From: Lachnospiraceae bacterium
Lineage (GTDB): Bacteria; Bacillota; Clostridia; Lachnospirales; Lachnospiraceae
Assembly: GCA_017623215.1 (NCBI GenBank)
Contig: JAGAPO010000063.1
Span: 1 to 34,638 of the forward strand
Length of the DNA: 34,638 nt
Direction of reading: 5' to 3'
Shown here: positions 22,104-29,436 of the stretch, in pieces
How positions within the stretch are numbered: position 1 is the stretch's first letter
Layout of the letters: each line of letters opens with the position of its first letter
Notes under the pieces: generated by a model
Seen by the model: only the letters and a program-made list of their open reading frames with translations
Databases searched by the model: none
Told to the model about the DNA's origin: nothing
Program-made: the position numbers and the translations under genes

Positions 22104-22298
22104 AGCGCTGCCATCCTTTCGTGTCCCATATTTTCTTTCGCGCCCGAATCGACCATTTTTCTCGTTCTAAGCATATTTCCTCTCGCTCTTTTTTGCAAGT
22201 TCTTATTTTAGCAGTTTTTGAATCAAATTCAGCAGTTTTTTAAGGAGCGCCCAAAAATGCAAAAAACTTCCCAGACGTAATTCGGTCTTTTCCCATCA
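22104..22298. other. Intergenic region
   Basis: About 195 bases between the small coiled-coil gene and the alarmone synthetase gene. It contains two direct copies of AAAAACTGCT (minus strand, near 22210-22245). I see no clear promoter or terminator. Confidence 0.3.
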
Positions 22299-22565
22299 CT
22301 ACGTCCAGAAAGGTTTTTGATCTTTATGTGTAAAATTCTTCAGTTTCTCCCGATATTCAGCCAGCCGTTCCTCGTAATATGCCAGCTGCTTATCGGTAAG
22401 TTCTCCCGCGTCCTTCTTCACCTTGAATTCCGCTTCGAATTCTCTCAGGCTCTGCTGTGCCGCATCCTTATAGTTGTTGGAAAGATTCATCTGCAGTTCC
22501 TGCAAAAGCTCGTCCAATCTGCGGTTACTGCCGCGGCCCTTTTGTCTCTTTAAAAATGTAAGCAT
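22299..22565 (-). CDS. Small coiled-coil hypothetical protein
   Basis: An 88-residue charged protein predicted to be almost all alpha-helix, with heptad-like runs (R-R-L-D-E-L-L-Q-E-L, then L-T-D-K-Q-L-A-Y-Y-E-E-R-L-A-E-Y-R-E-K-L). The chosen ATG (22565) has GGAG eight nt upstream; the frame is open 13 codons more, without a site. It lies between the TrpRS gene and the alarmone synthetase gene on the same strand, 68 nt after TrpRS is... read downstream of it. I do not recognise the family; no cysteine, signal or membrane segment is present, so it should be a cytoplasmic protein or scaffold. Confidence 0.6.
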   Translation of the reverse strand: MLTFLKRQKGRGSNRRLDELLQELQMNLSNNYKDAAQQSLREFEAEFKVKKDAGELTDKQLAYYEERLAEYREKLKNFTHKDQKPFWT

Positions 22566-22633
22566 GATTGTTCTCCATGTCCATTCTTTTAAATCTGACT
22601 TCATTCTCTGACGCCTTAGTCCCTGTCTTCACT

Positions 22634-23719
22634 CTATTTAGCGTATCTCTTCGCCTGCTCCGCAATCAGGGACGCATCGTCAAAATAATTAATCTTCATC
22701 GCAGCCTTTACCTCATCCAGGGTCTTTGCTGCTACCTCTCTCGCCCGCTCGGTACCTTCCTTCAGGATGTCATATACCATCGGAATATCCTTCTCGTACT
22801 CTTTTCTGCGTGCACGAATCGGTGCAAGCTCGCTCTCCATAATCTTGTTCAGGAACTTCTTCACCTTGACATCGCCAAGACCGCCGCGTGTGTAATGCTC
22901 CTTCACTTCGTCCAGGTTCGCGTATTCCGGCCAGAACTCCGCGAAATGCTCCGGTTTGCAGAACGCATCCAGATAGATGAACGCCGTGTTGCCCTCAAGG
23001 TGTCCCGGATCGGATACCTGAATGTGCAGCGGGTCCGTATACATGCTCATAATCTTCTTCTGAACCTCCTTCGGGTCATCTGCAAGGTAAATGCAGTTGC
23101 CGAGGGACTTACTCATCTTTGCCTTTCCGTCCGTGCCCGGAAGACGTAAGCACGCCTGATTATCCGGGAGCAGCACATCCGGTTCTACCAGAACCTCACC
23201 GTAAATGGAATTGAACTTGCGCACAATCTCTCTTGTCTGTTCGATCATCGGAAGCTGATCCTCTCCGACCGGAACGACTGTCGCCTTGAACGCGGTGATA
23301 TCAGCCGCCTGGCTGATCGGATAGTTGAAGAAGCCAACCGGGATGCTCGCTTCAAAATTACGCATCTGGATCTCGGACTTGACGGTAGGATTGCGCTGCA
23401 GGCGCGATACCGTTACCAGATTCATGTAGTAGAAGGTCAGCTCTGTCAGCTCCGAAATCTGAGACTGAATGAAGAGATTGGACTTCGTCGGGTCCAGTCC
23501 GCAGGAAAGGTAGTCAAGCGCTACCTCCAGAATATTCTGACGGATCTTCTCCGGATTGTCAAAGTTATCGGTTAATGCCTGCGCATCCGCAATCATTATA
23601 AATATCTTGTCGAATTCTCCCGAATTCTGCAGCTCGACTCTTCTTCTGAGTGATCCGACGTAATGGCCGATATGAAGCCTTCCGGTCGGTCTGTCACCTG
23701 TTAAAATAATCTTTTCCAT
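22634..23719 (-). CDS. trpS: Tryptophanyl-tRNA synthetase
   Basis: Charges tRNA-Trp with tryptophan. A 361-residue class I synthetase with the HIGH motif as [10 protein letters not shown] (about residues 13-22), G-E-D-Q-L-P-M-I-E in the amino-acid site and K-M-S-K-S (about 200-204). It is longer than the ~330-residue standard form and its wording resembles the second bacterial type (TrpRS II). AGGAGG precedes the ATG. The 56 nt upstream are too short for a T-box leader, so tryptophan-dependent control by that means is not seen. It stands first of a minus-strand series, downstream of the CPBP gene. Confidence 0.95.
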   Translation of the reverse strand: MEKIILTGDRPTGRLHIGHYVGSLRRRVELQNSGEFDKIFIMIADAQALTDNFDNPEKIRQNILEVALDYLSCGLDPTKSNLFIQSQISELTELTFYYMNLVTVSRLQRNPTVKSEIQMRNFEASIPVGFFNYPISQAADITAFKATVVPVGEDQLPMIEQTREIVRKFNSIYGEVLVEPDVLLPDNQACLRLPGTDGKAKMSKSLGNCIYLADDPKEVQKKIMSMYTDPLHIQVSDPGHLEGNTAFIYLDAFCKPEHFAEFWPEYANLDEVKEHYTRGGLGDVKVKKFLNKIMESELAPIRARRKEYEKDIPMVYDILKEGTERAREVAAKTLDEVKAAMKINYFDDASLIAEQAKRYAK

Positions 23720-23775
23720 CCTCTATGTCCTCCTGTATCATACAATTATGATTTGATATTCTATCGTCTTCCCGC

Positions 23776-24855
23776 CTACGTCAGCTCGAGTGCAATCATC
23801 TCAATCAGCATAATTATCATTCCCGCCAACAGCGGCAGCGTAATCAGGCGTTCTTTTTTCTCTTTCTTTGGACTCTCTTCTTCCGGCTCCAACGTATACC
23901 GGATGTGCACCTGTGCTTCCTGCTCCGGAACAGCCGGCTTTCTTCGGAACATCTCCTTGATTCGGTTCCACTGGCCGTTGCTCATCGCGATCGTACGGTA
24001 TACGATGAATGCAAGAATCGTACAGGTAAGAGCCGAGAATCCGTAAGTCTGAAGTACATCCGTCACTCCCATCTGCGCGATCGCGGCATCTGAACTCTCC
24101 AACAGCGAGTTCAGATCCATTCCGCCTTCCCCGAACATACTCTGAATCTGCGCCATCTCTTCCGTATTCCCAAGAAGCTCCGCGTTCCTGTACAGGCCCT
24201 GCAGATACCAGACCAGCTTCGGAAGCGCATATGTCAGCACAATCGAATTCGCATTAATGACAAAATGTATAATCATCGTGGAGACAATCGAATTCGTCGC
24301 CTCGATCACCAGCGCAAATAAAATGCCCATAATAAGCGCATACGAGAACTGGTTAAAATTCCCGTGCAGCAGCGCGAACAGCAGCGCGCTTAAGAAAATC
24401 GCCGCAATCGGCTTCTCCTTGCGGTATTCGTTGTAGAATACGCCGCGATACACCGATTCCTCCAGAATACAGGGAATCAGTGCCACACCGATAATGCTCA
24501 CCAGCAACGAATTCTGCCCGGAAAGCGTCTGCATATAATCCGCCGTTGAATTCGTCGCAAATACCATCGAAAGCGCGTTAATCAGCGTCAGCAGAGGCAT
24601 CAGCAAAAAGGTCAGCAGCACCAGCAGTATCACGGTGGACGGCTTCACCTTGTTCAGGCGCACCGCTTCTTTATAATTCACTTTTTTTCCAATCAGGTAT
24701 ACCGCAGTCGGCAGCACCAGCAATGCCTGTGATATCGCAAACAGCACCAGATAATTATCCGTCAGCGTCCCGATTCCCAGATAAGGCGCGACACAGCTTA
24801 CTACAACCGTTGCAAAATACACCCAATTCACAGCCTTAATTTGTTTTTTGTCCAT
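23776..24855 (-). CDS. CPBP-family intramembrane protease (CAAX protease-like)
   Basis: A 359-residue membrane protein with about eight helices. The three Abi/CPBP active-site motifs are present: E-E-S-V-Y-R-G near residue 131, F-A-L-L-H-G-N about 35 residues later, and the H-F-V-I-N helix after that. The Glu and His residues form the glutamate-type protease site. A cytoplasmic tail of ~60 charged residues (E-P-E-E-E-S-P-K-K-E-K-K-E) ends with one more hydrophobic helix. In bacteria such enzymes process peptides, bacteriocins or anti-sigma factors; no such partner is adjacent. GAGGAA precedes the start. Confidence 0.88.
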   Translation of the reverse strand: MDKKQIKAVNWVYFATVVVSCVAPYLGIGTLTDNYLVLFAISQALLVLPTAVYLIGKKVNYKEAVRLNKVKPSTVILLVLLTFLLMPLLTLINALSMVFATNSTADYMQTLSGQNSLLVSIIGVALIPCILEESVYRGVFYNEYRKEKPIAAIFLSALLFALLHGNFNQFSYALIMGILFALVIEATNSIVSTMIIHFVINANSIVLTYALPKLVWYLQGLYRNAELLGNTEEMAQIQSMFGEGGMDLNSLLESSDAAIAQMGVTDVLQTYGFSALTCTILAFIVYRTIAMSNGQWNRIKEMFRRKPAVPEQEAQVHIRYTLEPEEESPKKEKKERLITLPLLAGMIIMLIEMIALELT

Positions 24856-24886
24856 TCTTCCTCACATTCTTCCGGCCTTGGCACCT

Positions 24887-25489
24887 TTATTCTTCTTCCG
24901 GCTCCTCTTTCTTTCTCAGCAGCACATTCAGCCACTTCTCGCCCGCGTGCTCTTTTCGAAGGTCCATACTCTTCCAGGTCTCAATTACCTCAAGCTCCGG
25001 GAACTCTTCTAACTTCTTCTTGAACTCGGTCCACGTAAAATCGCAGAAATACCGTTCTCCGCGCATTCCCTTAAAGGATCCATGCCGATACGACACGTAC
25101 AGCACACCGCCAGGCACCAGACTTCGAATCAATCTATGATAAACATCTGTCATATCTTCTTCTTTCACATGCAGCAATGAGGCCGAAGCCCAGATACCGT
25201 CAAATGCCTCGTCAAAATCCATCTCCTCAAAACGCATATGTAACGCATCCAGCCCCGTATGAGCTTCTGCCAGACGGCACATCTCCTCACACCCATCAAG
25301 AAGCGTCACATCAAATCCATGATCCAGCAAAGCCAGCCCGTCTCTTCCTGAACCGCAGCCCAGATCCAAAACCGCTCCGCCTTCCTTCACCACTTCGTAA
25401 AACCGCTCCAGCAAAACCCCCATATCCAGATCCACCGTCGCCTCGAAATACTCATTCGCGTTCTTACTATAAAAATCCGTAGAATCCAA
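24887..25489 (-). CDS. Class I SAM-dependent methyltransferase, TTG start
   Basis: A 200-residue methyltransferase with motif I V-L-D-L-G-C-G-S-G-R-D-G (about residues 40-51), D-V-T-L-L-D-G as motif II and F-D-G-I-W-A-S-A-S-L-L-H as motif IV. It resembles the small UbiE/Tam-like enzymes of Methyltransf_11/25 type; the substrate is unknown. No in-frame ATG lies before the motif region; TTG at 25489 has GGAAGGAGG eleven nt upstream and gives the expected F-Y-S-K-N-A-N-E-Y-F start. It is 31 nt upstream of the CPBP gene on the same strand and its promoter is divergent from the second folded RNA element. Confidence 0.83.
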   Translation of the reverse strand: MDSTDFYSKNANEYFEATVDLDMGVLLERFYEVVKEGGAVLDLGCGSGRDGLALLDHGFDVTLLDGCEEMCRLAEAHTGLDALHMRFEEMDFDEAFDGIWASASLLHVKEEDMTDVYHRLIRSLVPGGVLYVSYRHGSFKGMRGERYFCDFTWTEFKKKLEEFPELEVIETWKSMDLRKEHAGEKWLNVLLRKKEEPEEE

Positions 25490-25519
25490 CTTGACAAAAT
25501 CCTCCTTCCAATAGAAACT

Positions 25520-25528
25520 ATTATAACA
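25520..25528 (-). promoter_or_regulatory. Extended -10 promoter of the methyltransferase gene
   Basis: On the minus strand TGT-TATAAT (25528-25520), a perfect -10 with the TGn extension; the -35 is weak. It gives a ~25-nt leader before the GGAAGGAGG site and TTG start. Confidence 0.6.
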
Positions 25529-25572
25529 GACTTAAATCTGGAATTCCACTATTAATTTAAAGAAATATAGTG

Positions 25573-25578
25573 TATACT
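25573..25578 (+). promoter_or_regulatory. -10 element ahead of RNA element copy 2
   Basis: TATACT (25573-25578) in an AT-rich tract, 9 nt before the GGG that opens the second folded element. No good -35 is seen 16-18 nt upstream (TATTAA/ATTAAT). The geometry (-10, then GGG about 9 nt later) is the same as for copy 1. Confidence 0.5.
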
Positions 25579-25587
25579 ATTCATAAA

Positions 25588-25707
25588 GGGCTAAGTCCGA
25601 GTATCCAAAGAGTGTTTTGACAAGCGCCTCCTTCCGGGCGCTGTTTGGATACTCAGAAGGAACGAAGCGACATTGGGAAAGCCGCATTTTTTCCGGCTTC
25701 TCCGCCC
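25588..25707 (+). ncRNA. Three-stem structured RNA element, copy 2
   Basis: A 120-nt segment related to the one at 5158-5279. P2 is an 11-bp stem, GAGTATCCAAA (25599-25609) with TTTGGATACTC (25644-25654); its loop has TTTGACAAGC (25616-25625) and an inner hairpin AGCGCC/GGGCGCT. The junction strand is GAAGGAACGAAGCGA (25656-25670). P3 is AAGCCG (25679-25684) with CGGCTT (25694-25699). P1 is weaker: GGGC with GCCC at the ends plus two more pairs, with two mismatches compared with copy 1 (GGGCTAAGTC instead of GGGCGGAGTC). Stem sequences of P2 and P3 differ completely from copy 1 but still pair, while loop and junction strings are kept, which is the signature of a selected RNA structure. It lies 70 nt before the thioesterase gene. 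Confidence 0.65.
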
Positions 25708-25777
25708 GACCATCTTGGACAGCCTAAGATACCCCAACAGAACTACCTACATACAAGAAAGGCAGGAAACTACACAT

Positions 25778-26509
25778 ATGTACACTTTCAACAGCAGAGT
25801 CCGCTACAGCGAAGTCGACCGCAGCCTGTCGCTCGATACAGCCTCGATTATCAACTATTTTCAGGACTGCTCGACCTTCCAGTCCGAGGATCTCGGAGTC
25901 GGTGTTGAATGGCTCAAAGAGCATCATCGCGTCTGGCTGATGAACGCCTGGCAGATACAGATATACAGCGCTCCTAAGCTCGGAGACAATATCAGGATCG
26001 GAACCTGGGCCTATGACTTCAAAAGCATGTACGGGTACCGGAACTTTCTGATTCAAAACGCAGACGGTACCCCTGCCGCAGCAGCCAACTCCATCTGGGT
26101 CAACGTGGACACCGAGACCGGCCGCCCGGTGAAGATCACGCCGGAAGAGGCAGACATCTACCCACACGAGCCGCCCTATCCGATGGAATACGCGCCGCGA
26201 AAGATTGCTCTGCCGGAGGATTTAATCGTACAGGAGCCCTTCTCGGTTCCCCGCTCAAGCCTGGACTCGAACAACCACGTCAACAATGGGCAGTACATCC
26301 GAATGGCAGAGAACTATCTTCCAGAAGGCTTTTCGGTCCGCCAGCTGCGCGCGGAATACCGCAAAGCAGCAGTATTGGGCGATATCATATATCCCGGAAT
26401 TCACCGTGACGAACACACAGTAACCATTTCCCTCGCGGACGCCTCCGGAAAGCCCTACTGCATTACAGAATTCTCCGATATTATCCCGCAGGCAACTGCA
26501 GAAAGGTAA
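25778..26509 (+). CDS. Acyl-ACP thioesterase
   Basis: A 243-residue double-hotdog thioesterase that releases fatty acids from acyl carrier protein. The N-terminal hotdog begins with V-R-Y-S-E-V-D and contains W-L-M-N-A-W-Q-I; the second contains S-L-D-S-N-N-H-V-N-N-G-Q-Y, where Asn and His are the family's catalytic residues. Size and order match the bacterial FatA/FatB-like family common in Clostridia. The frame is open 35 codons upstream into the folded RNA element, but ATG 25778 has AGGAAA upstream and starts the hotdog, so it is chosen. Co-transcribed with the S1-domain gene 5 nt downstream. Confidence 0.88.
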   Translation: MYTFNSRVRYSEVDRSLSLDTASIINYFQDCSTFQSEDLGVGVEWLKEHHRVWLMNAWQIQIYSAPKLGDNIRIGTWAYDFKSMYGYRNFLIQNADGTPAAAANSIWVNVDTETGRPVKITPEEADIYPHEPPYPMEYAPRKIALPEDLIVQEPFSVPRSSLDSNNHVNNGQYIRMAENYLPEGFSVRQLRAEYRKAAVLGDIIYPGIHRDEHTVTISLADASGKPYCITEFSDIIPQATAER

Positions 26510-26514
26510 AACAC

Positions 26515-27354
26515 ATGATACAATTAGGAAAAACTCAGGATCTCATTATTATCAAGACAACGGAATTCGGCGTGTATTTGAGCGAGCGCCTCGATAAGAA
26601 CGCGGAGGATCGCGTTCTGCTGCCCAAGAATCAGATTCCGGCAAAGGCAAAGATCGGCGACTTTCTAACCGTATTTGTCTACAAGGACTCCGAGGACCGG
26701 CTGATTGCAACTACCGCAAAGCCCCTTCTTGAGCTGGACGGACTCGCACTGCTGACCGTAAAGGAAGTAACCTCCATCGGTGCGTTCCTGGAGTGGGGAC
26801 TTGCAAAGGATCTGCTCCTTCCCTTTAAGGAACAGCAGGTGCGCGTCAAGGCCGGCGAACAGGTGCTGGTTACCCTTTACATCGACAAGACCAACCGCCT
26901 CTGCGCAACGACCAAGCTCTACGGTAAGCTTGCAACCCGTTCTCCCTATCAGAAGGATGATAAAGTAACCGGCTATATCTATGAAATCACGGAGCCGTTC
27001 GGCGCATTCGTAGCAGTCGATAACAAATATTCCGCCCTGATTCCGACCCGGGAGATGTCAAGACCTCTGCGCCTTGGCGAGATTGTGGAGTGCCGTGTTA
27101 TCCGCGTTCAGGAGGACGGCAAGCTCGACTTGAGCCTGCGCGACAAGACCTGGGTCCAGATTGACTCTGACTGCGAATTCGTGCTGGAGGAATTAAAAAA
27201 GGCAGGCGGATTCCTCCCCTACCATGACAAATCGGATGCCGATGAGATCAAAAGGCGTTTCCGCATGAGCAAAAACGCCTTCAAACGCACGATTGGACAT
27301 CTGTATAAGAACGGTTCCATTCTCATCGAGGAAGAGGGCATCCGCCTGAAATAA
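26515..27354 (+). CDS. CvfB-like S1-domain RNA-binding protein
   Basis: A 279-residue protein with the CvfB layout: S1-like beta barrels in tandem (first ~60 residues; ~70-135; a clear S1 domain at ~145-215 with V-T-G-Y-I-Y-E-I-T-E-P-F-G-A-F-V and L-D-L-S-L-R-D) and a C-terminal winged helix (D-A-D-E-I-K-R-R-F-R-M-S-K-N-A-F-K-R). CvfB binds RNA and affects virulence and growth genes in Staphylococcus; its general role is thought to be post-transcriptional. It starts 5 nt after the thioesterase stop, with its ribosome site (AAAGG) overlapping that gene's end, so the two are translationally linked. Confidence 0.87.
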   Translation: MIQLGKTQDLIIIKTTEFGVYLSERLDKNAEDRVLLPKNQIPAKAKIGDFLTVFVYKDSEDRLIATTAKPLLELDGLALLTVKEVTSIGAFLEWGLAKDLLLPFKEQQVRVKAGEQVLVTLYIDKTNRLCATTKLYGKLATRSPYQKDDKVTGYIYEITEPFGAFVAVDNKYSALIPTREMSRPLRLGEIVECRVIRVQEDGKLDLSLRDKTWVQIDSDCEFVLEELKKAGGFLPYHDKSDADEIKRRFRMSKNAFKRTIGHLYKNGSILIEEEGIRLK

Positions 27355-27427
27355 CGTCGGCCGCGGGACCCATGCCTGCTCATGTCTTTGATAATCACCT
27401 ACGATTTCAGTAGCCCCGCTGCATACG

Positions 27428-27452
27428 AAGGATTCCGCTTTGCGGAATCCTT
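27428..27452. terminator. Bidirectional terminator
   Basis: AAGGATTCCGC (27428-27438) and GCGGAATCCTT (27442-27452), a perfect 11-bp stem with a TTT loop and T-rich tail on the plus strand. It separates the S1-domain gene from the convergent comF gene. Confidence 0.85.
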
Positions 27453-27460
27453 TCTCGCTA

Positions 27461-28243
27461 TTAAAATCCTCTTCCGATACACAAGGTAAGGAACAGCACT
27501 CTTTGCACCCCTGCGTCTTTTAACACCTGCGCGCACGCTTCGAGCGTGCTTCCGGTCGTATAGATATCATCAATCAGCATAACCGAATCCGGAATTCCGC
27601 CAAGGCTTTGCAGCCTCCGCTCATTAAGCGCAAATGCCGCCCCCACATTCTTCATACGATCCTTATCATTCAATTCTTTCTGCGGCAGCGTATTCCGGAT
27701 TCGGCGCAGCAGCCGGATGCTTGGGATTCCGGTCGCACGCTCCAGCCGCACCGCAATAAGCTCCGCCTGATTGTAGCCTCTTGCCGCCATCCGCTTTCGA
27801 TGAAGCGGCACCGGAACGAATACCTCCGGCGCGTATCTTCTGATATAATCGCCTGCAAGCCGAAGCAGCTCTTCCGAATAAAAAGCGGCGTATTCCCTCC
27901 TGCCCTTGTATTTGAACCGGGCAATGGATTCGCTCATGACTTTATCATAGCGCCAGATCGCGTATCCGCGCTCGCAGTGAAACTGTCTGCGTTCACAGTC
28001 ATAACAATATTCGGCCTCGTCATTCTCGATTGGCTTGCTGCAGCGAAGGCAGCGCGGTCCATCAATCTCAGGGAGCTTGTTTCGGCACTCTGCCCCGCAG
28101 ATTCTCTCATCCACCCACAACAGCCCGTCACAGACCGGGCACCTTGGCGGATAACAGACGGCGGCAAGCATAGAGACGAATCCGCCCCTCTCCTTCCTGC
28201 CGCCTGTTCTATTCTGTATGAATAATAATGTCTTCTGATTCAT
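27461..28243 (-). CDS. comF: ComF-family phosphoribosyltransferase-like protein
   Basis: A 260-residue protein of the competence/DNA-uptake ComF family. It has an N-terminal zinc-finger region with four CxxC-type pairs (C-P-V-C, C-L-R-C, C-Y-D-C and others, residues ~35-85) and a C-terminal phosphoribosyltransferase fold with V-P-V-P-L-H-R-K-R and the PRPP loop L-I-D-D-I-Y-T-T-G-S-T (about 219-229). In naturally competent bacteria it is needed for transfer of single-stranded DNA into the cell; in many Clostridia the gene is kept without proof of competence. AGGGGA precedes the start. The 129 nt upstream hold a weak hairpin (ATCCGG/CCGGAT) that may end the nucleotidyltransferase transcript. 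Confidence 0.9.
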   Translation of the reverse strand: MNQKTLLFIQNRTGGRKERGGFVSMLAAVCYPPRCPVCDGLLWVDERICGAECRNKLPEIDGPRCLRCSKPIENDEAEYCYDCERRQFHCERGYAIWRYDKVMSESIARFKYKGRREYAAFYSEELLRLAGDYIRRYAPEVFVPVPLHRKRMAARGYNQAELIAVRLERATGIPSIRLLRRIRNTLPQKELNDKDRMKNVGAAFALNERRLQSLGGIPDSVMLIDDIYTTGSTLEACAQVLKDAGVQRVLFLTLCIGRGF

Positions 28244-28372
28244 CTCAATCCCCTTTCTCTCCAGGAACAGGGCACTATGTATGATCAGAAATACGGTGAT
28301 TCAACGTTCTAAGGTCCTAGACATCCGCTATCCGGAACGTTCGCCGGATGCGCCATCCGCCTCTTCTCCTGC

Positions 28373-29293
28373 TTAATCGAATAAGCGCTCCGGATATACA
28401 CCCTTGTCCACTAACTCACGCAGAGCGTCAACAACCTTCTGCTTATCCTCCTTATAGGTAACGCCGAACCACTTATCATTCGTACGAAGCACGTCTACCT
28501 GCGCCTTGCCGGAACGAAGCAGGGTTCCAACCACCTCAGGAAGCAGGTATTCCGCCTTGATATCGCCGGGTTTCACGCCTTCTAAGAACTTCACGAACTC
28601 TTTGTTGAGTTCATTTAAGAAACCGGGTGTAAATCCCCACATATTCATGGATACCATGGTCTCAAGCGGAAGTGTAAACGGTACGCCCTGTGCATTCGCA
28701 CCAACACCGTGATCTCCCTCCGCTCTCAGTTCGAATGCTTCCTCCACATTCGTCAGCCTGCCGTTCCCGTCAACCTTACAGATACCTCTGGTTACAACGC
28801 CGTTATCGCTCAGGGTATTGCCAAGGACAAAGCCTGCCATGCAGAAATGATAGGTATCCCCGCTCTCCTCCGCCTTGCTTAAGAAATCATGAAGCTTAAC
28901 GAAGCCCTCTCTTCCGTAATAATCATCCGCATTAATAACGGCGAACGGCTCCTTCACGGTTCCAAGGCAGCTTAATACTGCATGTCCGGTACCCCAAGGC
29001 TTCTTGCGTCCCTCCGGAACTTCATACCCCTCCGGAAGATTCTCAAGCTCCTGGAAGACATATTCCACCTCTGTATGTCTCGCAATCCGGTCTCCGATGA
29101 TCTTCTTGAAATCCTCTTCCAGATCCTTTCTTGTGATGAACACAACCTTATCAAATCCTGCCTGCAGCGCATCATAAATGGAGTAATCCATGATAATCTC
29201 ACCGCTGGGTCCTACGTGCTCGAGCTGCTTAATGCCTCCGCCGTAACGGCTGCCCATACCGGCTGCCATAATTACAAGAGCTGTCTTATTCAT
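28373..29293 (-). CDS. Sugar nucleotidyltransferase family protein
   Basis: A 306-residue protein with the N-terminal nucleotidyltransferase signature V-I-M-A-A-G-M-G-S-R-Y-G-G-G-I-K-Q-L (residues 7-24), a divergent G-x-G-x-R...K, and A-V-I-N-A-D-D-Y-Y-G where the Asp pair should bind the metal. P-W-G-T-G-H-A-V corresponds to the uridine-binding G-T-A-x-A loop. Members transfer NMP to sugar or choline phosphates; the exact sugar is unknown. AAAGGAG precedes the start. A possible promoter lies upstream (minus-strand TATACT at 29354-29349, weak -35), with an ATTTGCAC/GTGCAAAT inverted repeat (29370-29377, 29414-29421) next to it. Confidence 0.85.
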   Translation of the reverse strand: MNKTALVIMAAGMGSRYGGGIKQLEHVGPSGEIIMDYSIYDALQAGFDKVVFITRKDLEEDFKKIIGDRIARHTEVEYVFQELENLPEGYEVPEGRKKPWGTGHAVLSCLGTVKEPFAVINADDYYGREGFVKLHDFLSKAEESGDTYHFCMAGFVLGNTLSDNGVVTRGICKVDGNGRLTNVEEAFELRAEGDHGVGANAQGVPFTLPLETMVSMNMWGFTPGFLNELNKEFVKFLEGVKPGDIKAEYLLPEVVGTLLRSGKAQVDVLRTNDKWFGVTYKEDKQKVVDALRELVDKGVYPERLFD

Positions 29294-29436
29294 ACTGGTA
29301 ATCTCCTTTCAATCTGAAAACGTAATCATAACCTCAATCAATAAGCTAAGTATACTACATCCGCGCCGGATTTGCACCTGTTATTTCTTTTTGTCCTCAT
29401 TTTTCGGATTTTTGTGCAAATGGCCTGCCGCTATTC

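Noticed and set aside
23720..23775. T-box leader for the tryptophanyl-tRNA synthetase gene
   Set aside because: Only 56 nt separate it from the upstream gene and no AGGGTGG-type T-box string or terminator is seen.
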